Shown here: one piece after another, positions 1-6,816 of the stretch | Layout: each line of letters begins with the position of its first letter | Position numbering within the stretch: the stretch's first letter is position 1 | NCBI GenBank assembly: GCA_030623545.1 | Contig: JAUXLW010000004.1 | Span: forward strand, 1-17,961 | Direction of reading: 5' to 3' | Origin: Acidimicrobiia bacterium | Lineage (GTDB): Bacteria > Actinomycetota > Acidimicrobiia > Spongiisociales > SHLN01 | DNA: 17,961 bases | Notes under the pieces: generated by a model | What the model saw: the letters and a program-made list of their open reading frames with translations, nothing else | The model's database searches: none | Told to the model about the DNA's origin: nothing | Translations under genes and position numbers: made by a program

Positions 1-87
1 CGCCGCCATCGTTTCTGTGCTCAAGCAGCCCAGAACGATGCGCTCCCTGGGCTGGTCGATGCGCAGCATCCACGAGCCCGACTGCGA
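1..87. other. Left edge: part of an unidentified gene, strand unclear
   Basis: The G/C-rich third codon position here falls one base out of register with the SDR gene that starts at 88, so these bases probably belong to another gene. Two readings fit equally. One is a plus-strand frame starting at base 2, which runs open to a stop at 239-241 inside the SDR. The other is a minus-strand frame with an ATG at 69-67 that leaves the window and would be divergent from the SDR. Neither translation resembles a family I know. The minus reading has the more natural residue mix (it begins MLRIDQPRERIVLG) and avoids a 150-base overlap, so I slightly prefer it. Confidence 0.2.
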
Positions 88-852
88 GTGGAACAGCCCG
101 ACTTTCGACTCGATGGAAGGGTCGCGCTGGTCACCGGCGCTGCGAGAGGAATCGGCCGCGATGTCGCAAGAGGCCTCGCCGGGGCCGGGGCTGCCGTGGC
201 GGCCGGCGTTCGCAATACGGCAGATGCCCGGGGCCTCTTAGACGACATCGAAGCGGCCGGGGGACGGGCGATGGCAGTTGAGCTCGATGTGACCAATCTC
301 GGCCAAATCGAAGAGGCAGTTGATCACGTCGTCACCCGCCTGGGGCGCCTCGACATCCTGGTAAACAACGCCGGCCTGGGGACCAACCACCCGGCGACGG
401 AGGTAACCGAATCCGCCTGGGACCAGATGATGGATGTCAACCTCAAAGGCCTGTTCTTCTGCTGCCAGGCTGCGGGGCGAGTCATGCTCGACCAGGGCAC
501 CGGCCGCATTATCAACATGAGCTCACAGGCCGGCGTGGTGGGGATTCGCGACCATGCCGTGTATTCAGCCTCGAAGGGCGGGGTCAACCTGCTCACCAAG
601 GTGCTGGCTCTGGAGTGGTCCGATCGGGGCGTGACGGTGAACGCTGTGGCACCCACATTCGTCTACACGCCGGGCACAGCCGAGCGCCTGGATAACCCCG
701 AGTATCTCAGTGCTGTGCTGGATCGGCTGCCGATCGGGAGAGTTGGAAGCACCACGGACGTAGCCGGGGCGATCATTTACCTTGCCTCGCCGGCCGGGTC
801 ACTAGTAACCGGTCATGTGTTGCTGGTCGATGGTGGATGGACGAGCCAGTAA
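88..852 (+). CDS. SDR-family NAD(P)-dependent dehydrogenase (sugar or polyol type)
   Basis: This is a classical short-chain dehydrogenase/reductase of 254 residues, the usual length. The cofactor glycine motif TGAARGIG is at residues 16-23, the NNAG motif at 93-96, Asn118 and Ser146 are in place, and the catalytic pair Tyr159 and Lys163 lies in YSASK. The closest general type is the gluconate 5-dehydrogenase / 2-deoxygluconate 3-dehydrogenase group, so a hydroxyl-to-keto oxidation of a sugar or sugar acid is likely; the substrate cannot be read from the sequence. The strand-2 end (VRN) lacks the acidic residue typical of NAD-specific SDRs. The GTG start at 88 is chosen because it gives the normal short lead before the glycine motif, although no clear ribosome binding site precedes it. 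It converges on a minus-strand operon. Confidence 0.9.
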   Translation: MEQPDFRLDGRVALVTGAARGIGRDVARGLAGAGAAVAAGVRNTADARGLLDDIEAAGGRAMAVELDVTNLGQIEEAVDHVVTRLGRLDILVNNAGLGTNHPATEVTESAWDQMMDVNLKGLFFCCQAAGRVMLDQGTGRIINMSSQAGVVGIRDHAVYSASKGGVNLLTKVLALEWSDRGVTVNAVAPTFVYTPGTAERLDNPEYLSAVLDRLPIGRVGSTTDVAGAIIYLASPAGSLVTGHVLLVDGGWTSQ

Positions 853-864
853 GACGGGGTGCAG

Positions 865-1068
865 TTAGCGCCCCGAGTAGTTGTGTCGGGGACGATCGTT
901 GCCGACTCCGGTAAATGCCATGGAGCCGAGCCGAGCCGGGCGCTCCCGATGGCAATGCTGGTGTGACTGCCTCCCACCATGGCGTCGAATCCCTCGATGC
1001 CCTCGCCCCGAAATACCGGGCGAACAAGTCCTGTTGGACCGCCCGACGGTGATGAGGTCGTAGCCGAC
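865..1068 (-). pseudogene. Decayed IolC-like PfkB sugar kinase, N-terminal relic
   Basis: Read on the minus strand, three frames in turn give pieces that join into the start of a PfkB carbohydrate kinase of the 5-dehydro-2-deoxygluconokinase (IolC) type. Bases 1068-1033 read VGYDLITVGRSN, 1030-1004 read DLFARYFGA, 998-930 contain IEGFDAMVGGSHTSIAIG followed by SARLG, and 921-892 read MAFTGVGNDR, after which similarity ends before a TAA at 867-865. The gaps between pieces fit three one-base deletions. The PfkB family N-terminal signature (GG-x3-N-x-A-x4-ARLG style) is recognisable, with the usual Asn replaced by Ser. About 70 of the roughly 320 expected codons remain and no start codon survives. 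The relic begins at the stop codon of the SDR gene above it, as if it once followed that gene in the operon. Confidence 0.72.
871..891 (+). terminator. Weak hairpin after the first SDR gene
   Basis: CCCCGA and TCGGGG form a perfect 6-bp stem around a 9-base loop, 18 bases past the SDR stop. There is no T-run after it. It lies inside the decayed tail of the kinase relic, so a role as terminator for the plus-strand gene is only a guess. Confidence 0.2.
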
Positions 1069-1871
1069 TAGGCGAGCTCGTGTTCGGTGTGCGGACCCGC
1101 CCCCACCACGTGTTGATCGAAATCGATTGACGCCCCGGTAATGAGCCCTGAGGCGGGTGAAGCGTAGAAGGCGATGGTTCGGGCCACCTCGGCCGGCTCG
1201 ATCAGGCGCCCGAAGGGCTGAGCGGCGCCGGCCTCTTCCAGCCATCCATCGGTGGCGCCGTGATACTTTCGCTGGATCTCGTCCTCGGCTGGAGTGTCCA
1301 TCCACCCGGGATTGACGATGTTCACCCGGATCCGCCGTGCCGCGAGGGCGCCGGCAAGGTTCCGGGTCAGCGTCATCAGGGCCCCTTTGGAGGCGCAGTA
1401 GCTAGTGATGAACGGCGGCCCGCCGTGTCCGGCTATCGAGCCGACGTTGACGATCGCACCCTCGACCTCGTGTTCACGCATGTTGCGGACCACGCCCTGG
1501 ATGAGAAAAAGGGGGGCCCGAACGTTGGTTGCAAAGATCCGGTCAAAGAAATCAGGGGCCGAATCCCATATCGTGTCCCGATCGGTCAGGGAGGCGGCAT
1601 TGATGAGGGCGTGGATCGACCCAAAACGCTCTTCGGTTTCGGCGACGACTCGAGCCGGCGCGTCGGGTTCAGACAAGTCGGCGGCAATAAACAGCGACTC
1701 GGCGCCCAGGGAACCGAGCTTGGCCGCAGCGGCCGCGCCCTTTTTCCGGTTGCGACCCACGATGGCGATCCGCCCCAGTCCGCCGGAAATCATTTCTTTC
1801 GCGGTGGCCAGGCCCAGGCCCTGGGAACCGCCGGTGACGATGGCGGTCTGGTCGTTTGTGAAGAGCGTCAT
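1068..1871 (-). CDS. SDR-family oxidoreductase
   Basis: A 267-residue short-chain dehydrogenase. TGGSQGLG at 13-20 binds the cofactor, NAAS at 91-94 replaces the usual NNAG, Ser145 is catalytic, and Tyr158 and Lys162 form the YCASK motif. Basic residues after strand 2 (VGRNRKK, 38-44) suggest NADP(H) preference. It is the last gene of the minus-strand run: its ATG lies 9 bases after the stop of the previous SDR gene, so the two are almost certainly co-transcribed. The role is probably oxidation or reduction of a sugar intermediate in the same pathway as the aldolase and hydroxyacid dehydrogenase upstream; the substrate is unknown. Its stop codon abuts the IolC-like relic, which suggests the operon was once longer. 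Confidence 0.9.
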   Translation of the reverse strand: MTLFTNDQTAIVTGGSQGLGLATAKEMISGGLGRIAIVGRNRKKGAAAAAKLGSLGAESLFIAADLSEPDAPARVVAETEERFGSIHALINAASLTDRDTIWDSAPDFFDRIFATNVRAPLFLIQGVVRNMREHEVEGAIVNVGSIAGHGGPPFITSYCASKGALMTLTRNLAGALAARRIRVNIVNPGWMDTPAEDEIQRKYHGATDGWLEEAGAAQPFGRLIEPAEVARTIAFYASPASGLITGASIDFDQHVVGAGPHTEHELA

Positions 1872-1880
1872 CGCCGGCCT

Positions 1881-2672
1881 TCAATCAATAGTCGGGATCC
1901 TCTCAAACGCCCGGCCGAGGGCTTCCGGGCCCAGCGCGGCATAACCGCCGTCCACCGCCAGGTCCGCCCCGGTCATGAAAGAGGACCGATCACCGGCTAG
2001 AAACACCACTGCGTCGGCAATCTCCTCAGGGTCGGCCAGGCGCCCCAGTGGCTGGAACTCGGCTGCCAGCTCGTCTCCTCGCTCCCGGGAACCGTAGCGG
2101 TTCGCGAGGGAGCGGCTCCAGGTCCAACCGGGAGAGACGGCGTTGACGCGTATCCCATCCCCGGCCAGCAGCTGGCCGGCGTTCCTGGTTAGGCCCAGCA
2201 CGGCGGCCTTCGTCACGGGGTACACCACACGGCCGGGCTGCGACTGCTTGCCGCTGATGGAGGCGATGTTGATGATCGAACCGCCGTCCCGCTCGATCAT
2301 CGACGGCACCACCTTCCCCATCAACACCGCGAACGAGATGACGTTGAGGTCGAAGGCGGCATGCCAGTCCTCCCGGCTGGTAGCAAGCCGGTCGTCGAGG
2401 AAGACCGCTGCCGCATTGACCAGGATGTCGATTCCCCCGAATTCGCGCCGGGCAGTCTCCACCAGAACGTCGAGGGCCTTGTCGTCGGACAGGTCGGTTT
2501 CGACGAAGCGGGCGGCGTCGCCCAGCTCGGCCGCCGCGGGGCGGCCGTTGTCAGCATCGACGTCGGCCAGAACCACCTGAGCACCGTTGGCGACGAGGCG
2601 CGCCGCTATGGCCGTTCCAATGTACGAGGCCGATCCCGTGACTACGGCCACCTTGCCGTCAAGTTCACCCAT
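1881..2672 (-). CDS. SDR-family oxidoreductase with an altered glycine motif
   Basis: A 263-residue short-chain dehydrogenase. The cofactor motif reads TGSASYIG (12-19), with Tyr where classical members have the middle Gly; the first and last Gly are kept. Asp37 at the end of strand 2 suggests NAD(H). Ser138, Tyr151 and Lys155 (YPVTK) form the active site, so the enzyme should be active. A strong ribosome binding site (GGGAGG) stands 6 bases before the ATG. The gene follows the aldolase by 81 bases, a gap that contains a hairpin, and precedes another SDR by 9 bases. It is probably a sugar or sugar-acid dehydrogenase of the local catabolic pathway; the exact substrate cannot be told. Confidence 0.9.
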   Translation of the reverse strand: MGELDGKVAVVTGSASYIGTAIAARLVANGAQVVLADVDADNGRPAAAELGDAARFVETDLSDDKALDVLVETARREFGGIDILVNAAAVFLDDRLATSREDWHAAFDLNVISFAVLMGKVVPSMIERDGGSIINIASISGKQSQPGRVVYPVTKAAVLGLTRNAGQLLAGDGIRVNAVSPGWTWSRSLANRYGSRERGDELAAEFQPLGRLADPEEIADAVVFLAGDRSSFMTGADLAVDGGYAALGPEALGRAFERIPTID

Positions 2673-2695
2673 CTCCCGCCTCCCTGATCTCCGCA

Positions 2696-2715
2696 GGCCG
2701 GGCTAGGTCCCGACC
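2696..2715 (-). other. Intercistronic hairpin between the aldolase and SDR genes
   Basis: In minus-strand RNA, GGUCGGG and CCCGGCC pair over 7 bp (one G-U) around the 6-base loop ACCUAG. It starts 38 bases after the aldolase stop and has no U-tract, so it looks more like an RNA-processing or stability element than a terminator. It could also be chance in GC-rich DNA. Confidence 0.25.
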
Positions 2716-2753
2716 GTCTGGTGCTTCTTTTCAAACCCTTGCATGATCGCGCA

Positions 2754-3515
2754 TCACGCCCGTAGCTCCTTCAGGTATTCCCGCATGCCTTGCTTGAGGA
2801 ATCCATCCGTCCCGGTGGCTATGTAACGTGCCCCTCGCTCGATCCACTTGCCGGCGAAATCGGCATCTCCGGCGTAGATGCCGAGCGCCTTGTCCGAACC
2901 CACCACCGCCTCGGCCACCCGCTCCATCGCCGTGACCACCTGGGGGTGGCCAAGGTCACCTGGATGACCCAGAGAGTGCGAAAGGTCGGCCGGGCCAAGG
3001 AAATAGACATCGACACCCTCTATGGCAAGGTACTCGTCCACAGCCTCAACCGCCTGAATCGTCTCGATATGCACTATGAGCATGGTTTCCCGATTTGCCC
3101 GTTCCGTGTAGTCGGCGAGTGACTCAGTCAGCCCCCATTCGGCTGCTCTGGTCCCGGCCAGCCCGCGCTCACCGCGGGGCCAGTACTTGACGGCCCGGAC
3201 CGCCGCCTCTACGCCCTCTGCAGTGTTCACCCAGGGGACGTGCACTCCGTGGGATCCGGCGTCCAGGAACCGCAGAATGATGTGGGCCTGGTTGGTCGTG
3301 GCGCGGGTGATGGGAGTCACTCCGCGTAACTCGGCTGCCCGGCACAGACCTTCAACATCACGAGGTTGGAGGCTGCCGTGCTCGGCATCGAAGATGAGGA
3401 AATCCCACCCTTGCATAGCGATGTACTCGGCCAGCGTCGGCTCCGGGTATTTGAAGAAACAGCCGAGCACGGTTTGGCCGGCTGTCAGTTTGGCTTTCGT
3501 TGTGTTGTAGAGCAT
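2754..3515 (-). CDS. HpcH/HpaI-family aldolase
   Basis: A class II, metal-dependent aldolase of 253 residues that cleaves 2-keto(-3-deoxy) acids to pyruvate plus an aldehyde; family members act on 4-hydroxy-2-ketoheptanedioate, 2-keto-3-deoxy-rhamnonate and similar compounds. The catalytic and metal-binding set is complete at nearly the same numbers as in HpcH: Asp43 and His46 (FDAEHG), Arg71, Glu151 (HIET) and Asp177 (GPADLS). The frame is open further upstream, but the ATG at 3515 is right: a GAGG site stands 8 bases before it and the family's N-terminus starts here. The stop codon of the small upstream gene overlaps that site, so translation is probably coupled. It is the likely cleavage step of the cluster's sugar-acid pathway. 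Confidence 0.9.
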   Translation of the reverse strand: MLYNTTKAKLTAGQTVLGCFFKYPEPTLAEYIAMQGWDFLIFDAEHGSLQPRDVEGLCRAAELRGVTPITRATTNQAHIILRFLDAGSHGVHVPWVNTAEGVEAAVRAVKYWPRGERGLAGTRAAEWGLTESLADYTERANRETMLIVHIETIQAVEAVDEYLAIEGVDVYFLGPADLSHSLGHPGDLGHPQVVTAMERVAEAVVGSDKALGIYAGDADFAGKWIERGARYIATGTDGFLKQGMREYLKELRA

Positions 3516-3525
3516 CAATCCATCC

Positions 3526-3723
3526 TCAGGCTGACGACATCTTCCCACCGCTGCCAGTCCCGCGACCGGGCTCTGGCGTTTGCGACAGATGCGACCGCAA
3601 GCCGTCCTCGAAGCTGGGAGCATGAGACTCTTCCGCCGCCACGGACTTGAGGTGCTCGAGCGCCTCGATGCGCTTCAGGTCTTCGACGCCGATCAGTCCG
3701 ATGTTGATGGTGGCGTCGCTCAT
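3526..3723 (-). CDS. Small unknown protein, 65 residues, translationally coupled
   Basis: I do not recognise this protein. Its ATG overlaps the stop of the hydroxyacid dehydrogenase gene as ATGA, and its stop lies 10 bases before the aldolase ATG, so it fills the gap in the operon exactly. Codons 1-40 have strong G/C bias at third positions, as in the neighbours; the last third is weaker. The N-terminal half is compact and likely helical (IGVEDLKRIEALEHLKSVAA, residues 11-30). The C-terminal end is rich in Gly, Ser and Pro and probably disordered. There is no signal peptide or membrane segment, so it should be cytoplasmic. It could be a small accessory protein, or the surviving front of a larger gene. 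Confidence 0.55.
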   Translation of the reverse strand: MSDATINIGLIGVEDLKRIEALEHLKSVAAEESHAPSFEDGLRSHLSQTPEPGRGTGSGGKMSSA

Positions 3724-4721
3724 TGCCATACCTCCGGGTTGACAAGATTGGCAGGTCTGGCACCGCTAATCACTTGCAGCACTTGTTCAAATGCCAGATT
3801 GAAGAGCCGCATCTTGCCCTCGCGCGTGCCGGATGCGACGTGAGGGGTGATCACCACGTCGTCGCGGCCTAGCAACGGGTGGCCGGCCGGGAGCGGCTCA
3901 GGGTCGGTCACATCGAGGCCCGCACCAAACAAATGCCCCGAGTCGAGTGCGGCCGACAAGGCCCCGTGGTCGACCAGGCCACCGCGAGCTGTGTTGATGA
4001 ATATCGCTCCGGGCTTCATCGCCTTGAATTGGGCCGGTCCGAACATGAGGCGGGTGTCGTCGGTAAGCGGGATGTGCACCGAAACGACGTCTGAGGTTTT
4101 CAACAGCTTCTCGAGGTTCTCGACCCGCCCGGCCTCGCCGAAGTTGTCGAGATAAGGGTCGAAGGCTTGCACGTTCATCCCCAGCGCTGCCGCCGCACCG
4201 GCCACCCGCCGGGCGATCCGACCGAAGCCGACGAGTCCGAGCATCTTCTCATCAAGCTCGATTGCGTCATGTCTCGCATAGAGGCCTTCCTGTCCCGCAG
4301 CCAGGCGCCGTTCCGACTGCTTGACGCTCTTGGCCACCATCAGGATCAGAGTCATCGTATGTTCGGCGGTCGACAGCGTCGGCCCCGACGGTGTGTTGCA
4401 CACATTGATGCCGCGTTTGGTCGCCGCCGCCAGGTCGACCTTGTCAAACCCGATACCAGTGCGGGCGATGACCTGTAGCCGGGGCGCCAGATCCATTACC
4501 GCCGCGTCATAGACGAGGTCGCCGGCGACTATCCCTTCTGCGGACTCGATGTCGAAAAACGGCTCTCGCGCCGATCCCGGACCCAGCGCGACGCAGTGGG
4601 AATCGACCGCGTCGGCAACCCCGGGAAGCACGTCCCGCTCAAACCAAATCCGCGGCTTATGCGCCAGTTCTTCCTCCGGTGTTACCCGACTCGGGACTCT
4701 AGCCAGCCGTCGTGGGCGCAA
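3720..4721 (-). CDS. D-2-hydroxyacid dehydrogenase (PGDH-like)
   Basis: An NAD-dependent D-isomer-specific 2-hydroxyacid dehydrogenase of 333 residues that interconverts 2-keto and D-2-hydroxy acids. The catalytic triad is complete: Arg246 (NTARGG), Glu275 (DPEP) and His294 (TPHVASGT). The Rossmann motif GFGRIA (165-170) has Ala in place of the third Gly, and Asp188 suggests NAD(H). The start is the TTG at 4721, directly after an in-frame stop; no ATG or GTG occurs early enough to keep the first beta strand (PRIWFERD, 23-30). It heads the minus-strand run and is ATGA-coupled to the small gene below it. It may reduce a keto-acid product of the aldolase, or oxidise a hydroxyacid feeding it. Only about 30 bases separate it from the divergent gene at 4751. 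Confidence 0.88.
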   Translation of the reverse strand: MRPRRLARVPSRVTPEEELAHKPRIWFERDVLPGVADAVDSHCVALGPGSAREPFFDIESAEGIVAGDLVYDAAVMDLAPRLQVIARTGIGFDKVDLAAATKRGINVCNTPSGPTLSTAEHTMTLILMVAKSVKQSERRLAAGQEGLYARHDAIELDEKMLGLVGFGRIARRVAGAAAALGMNVQAFDPYLDNFGEAGRVENLEKLLKTSDVVSVHIPLTDDTRLMFGPAQFKAMKPGAIFINTARGGLVDHGALSAALDSGHLFGAGLDVTDPEPLPAGHPLLGRDDVVITPHVASGTREGKMRLFNLAFEQVLQVISGARPANLVNPEVWQ

Positions 4722-4750
4722 TCAGAGGCAGTGAGCAATACTTGACGGCC

Positions 4751-5098
4751 ATGCGCAGAAAGCCCTCCCCCGAAATCACCTTTGTCGAGTTCAAGGTCTT
4801 TTCCCTCGGCAGTGATGAAGAATTGATAGCTTCCTACGGCTCACTGGAGGCGGCAGGGCGCCAGTGGGCGCTGGTCCGTGAGGTCTTCCTGCAGAGATGG
4901 AATCTATGGGGCATGCCGCAGGCGTGGTGGCGCTTCGAGCCGGGCGTTTCCGACGACCTCCGCACCGGCCCGGCCCTGATTTTGACTGAGGCCGATGCCG
5001 ACGAGTGGCGCAGCATTGACCTGGCCCGCCGCCGGTACCTGGCGAGTCTGGGCATTGATCCGACATCGGACCGGTCCAGCCTTTTTGGGGATCGATAG
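4751..5098 (+). CDS. Conserved-looking hypothetical protein, 115 residues
   Basis: I do not recognise a named family. The protein is soluble, acidic to neutral and tryptophan-rich, with a central MPQAWWRFEPG segment (residues 43-53) and a helical end (EWRSIDLARRRYLASLGID). The pattern of a P-x-AWWRFE stretch followed by an acidic helix with EW recalls small proteins in phage and actinobacterial genomes, but I cannot assign a function. The ATG at 4751 is preferred over a GTG at 4712, because the latter would overlap the start of the divergent dehydrogenase gene. No clear ribosome binding site is visible, so the gene may be leaderless. It lies 45 bases before a membrane-anchored unknown protein on the same strand and may form an operon with it. 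Confidence 0.65.
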   Translation: MRRKPSPEITFVEFKVFSLGSDEELIASYGSLEAAGRQWALVREVFLQRWNLWGMPQAWWRFEPGVSDDLRTGPALILTEADADEWRSIDLARRRYLASLGIDPTSDRSSLFGDR

Positions 5099-5143
5099 CC
5101 AGACCCCCGGAGCTTGAGCAATTCCGGTACTGTCCCCACAGTG

Positions 5144-5896
5144 ATGCGACGCGGATCAAGTTCGGAGGATTATCGACCGGTCCAGGTGCTCGGCGGGGCA
5201 GAGTGGCTCGAGGAGATGGCGGTCGAGGAGCCGAGGAAACGCTGGGAGCTAGTCGCGGCTCCGGTCCTCGTCATAGCTCTGGTTCTGATCGGATTCGGGG
5301 GGATCTTTTCGAGCATGGACGGAGACAGAGCACCGGTCATTCCGGATTTCTCGCGGGACCTGACCTTGGTGGGTGATGCGTTGACCGCAGCTCACAACTC
5401 AGGTGACTTGGACCGGTTCCTCAGTCTCTTTGCTGCCGACGCTCAGTTGGAATTCTCAGGTGCGCCGGGATTTTTCTTCGAGGGAACGGTGTCCCTTACC
5501 CGGTACCGGGAATTTATTGAGGGTTGGAGTCGGGTAATGAACGAACAGTGGGAGTGGTTGGACTGCCAACTTACCGGCAACACGGGTGCTGCTCTCTGCC
5601 AGGTGAGGATTACCAACGATTGGCTCGAGCTCCTCTTCGAAGAACCGGACCGCGCCCGGGTAACCGTTCAAATGGTCGACGGACGGGTCACCCAATGGGA
5701 CTTCCGCGGCCTCAGAAGCCCGAATGATTTGACCGTAGCCCGCTTCGAAGATTGGACGCACCAACTCCATCCCGACCTGGCCGCAACCATGTGGCAAAGC
5801 GACGGCTCGATATTTCCGATCTTCACCGAGGAGAGCGCCAGGCTCCACCTACAGCTCGGACAGGAGTACATAGAGCAAATCGCGTCCCACCCTTAA
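5144..5896 (+). CDS. Membrane-anchored protein with SnoaL/NTF2-like outer domain
   Basis: A 250-residue protein of unknown function. A short cytoplasmic lead (1-35) is followed by one membrane helix (about 36-55, LVAAPVLVIALVLIGFGGIF). The extracellular part holds a region resembling the SnoaL/NTF2 cone fold: GDALTAAHNSGDLDRFLSLF then ADAQLEF (78-104), a typical first helix-strand unit, followed by strands with two cysteines (141, 152) that could form a disulfide. The start is uncertain: ATG 5144 is given, while TTG 5114 would add 10 residues and GTG 5141 one. The gene ends 26 bases from the convergent lactonase gene. It resembles lipid- or envelope-associated proteins of actinobacteria, but no enzymatic residues can be named. 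Confidence 0.65.
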   Translation: MRRGSSSEDYRPVQVLGGAEWLEEMAVEEPRKRWELVAAPVLVIALVLIGFGGIFSSMDGDRAPVIPDFSRDLTLVGDALTAAHNSGDLDRFLSLFAADAQLEFSGAPGFFFEGTVSLTRYREFIEGWSRVMNEQWEWLDCQLTGNTGAALCQVRITNDWLELLFEEPDRARVTVQMVDGRVTQWDFRGLRSPNDLTVARFEDWTHQLHPDLAATMWQSDGSIFPIFTEESARLHLQLGQEYIEQIASHP

Positions 5897-5922
5897 TACC
5901 CGCGTCTCTTGCCGATCTGCTC

Positions 5923-6816
5923 CTATGAAAGGATTCGTCTGCCGAAAACCGGCTCGGCCAAGCCTTGTACGCCGGGCTCGAACGCAAACAGGCCACCGGC
6001 CTGATCCTGGCCTTCGGCGAAATCAAATGAGCCGCCGTTCCCGATAGACGTGAAGAAGAGGACACCGAGATCCTGGCCACCAAAAGCGGGCATGGTCGGC
6101 TTGTGGACCGGCAGCTCGATGGTTCGATCCACTGCTCCGTCGGGCGTGAAGCGCATCATTGCCCACCCATACACACATGCGACCCAGTAGCCGCCCTCCG
6201 AGTCCACGCAGGCCCCGTCTGGGCGGCCCGGAAGGTCGGTGAAGTCAACGAAGAGCCGCTCGTTGGCAGCCCGGCCGGTGTCGACGTCGTAGTCGTACGC
6301 CCAGATCGAGTCGTGCAGGGTGTCGGCGAAGTACATCGTCTGTCCATCGGGACTGAAGGCGAGGCCGTTGGTCACGCCGATCTCGTTGCGGGTTGTCGTG
6401 AACGAGCCGTCGACTTCTACCCGGTGCAGCCGCCCCGTGAATCGACCCTCCGCGGCCCGCTCGAACATGCTCCCGACCCAGAACCGCCCGGCTGGATCGC
6501 AGCGGCCGTCGTTGAGTCGGTTGCCGGTCCCGGCTTCTTCGAGGTCGACCCACGGATCGACCGTGCCGGCCTCCCAGTCGAACCACGCCAGCTCATGTTC
6601 GGTTGCCAGCAGTAACCGACCGGGAGAGCCGGTGAGAGCAATGGATCCGGGGCGGCCGTCGATGTCGCAAACTTCGTCCGTGCCGGTGGCAGGGTCAAAT
6701 CGATGGATCTTCTTCCCGTCTATGTCGATCCAGTAGAGGAGTTGCTCGTGTTCGCTCCACAGCGGGCACTCGCCCAGCATGGCGCCGGCATCGACTACAC
6801 ATTCGACGGTGCTCAT
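5923..6816 (-). CDS. SMP-30/gluconolactonase-family sugar lactonase
   Basis: A six-bladed beta-propeller lactonase of 297 residues, normal for the family, which hydrolyses sugar lactones to sugar acids with a divalent metal. The metal ligands are visible: Glu16 (LGECPLW), Asn150 (GVTNGLAFSPDG) and Asp200 (GRPDGACVD). The substrate-binding Arg100 and Asn102-Asp103 (GNRLNDGRCDPAGRFWVGSM) are also present. The ATG at 6816 overlaps the stop of the SDR gene upstream as ATGA, which decides the start against a GTG six bases earlier. This coupling strongly suggests that the SDR makes the lactone this enzyme opens, giving an oxidative (non-phosphorylating) sugar pathway. It is probably cytoplasmic, since there is no signal peptide. 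Confidence 0.92.
   Translation of the reverse strand: MSTVECVVDAGAMLGECPLWSEHEQLLYWIDIDGKKIHRFDPATGTDEVCDIDGRPGSIALTGSPGRLLLATEHELAWFDWEAGTVDPWVDLEEAGTGNRLNDGRCDPAGRFWVGSMFERAAEGRFTGRLHRVEVDGSFTTTRNEIGVTNGLAFSPDGQTMYFADTLHDSIWAYDYDVDTGRAANERLFVDFTDLPGRPDGACVDSEGGYWVACVYGWAMMRFTPDGAVDRTIELPVHKPTMPAFGGQDLGVLFFTSIGNGGSFDFAEGQDQAGGLFAFEPGVQGLAEPVFGRRILS

Noticed and set aside
1069..1305. Upstream continuation of the frame that contains part of the kinase relic
   Set aside because: Above 1068 the translation lacks any kinase similarity and lies inside the intact SDR gene; only the lower part is a relic.
3516..3623. Longer N-terminus for the aldolase
   Set aside because: It would overlap the small coupled gene, lacks family similarity, and a good ribosome binding site precedes ATG 3515.
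5114..5143. TTG 5114 as the start of the membrane-anchored protein
   Set aside because: GGAG lies only two bases before it, too close to work well; kept only as an alternative to ATG 5144.
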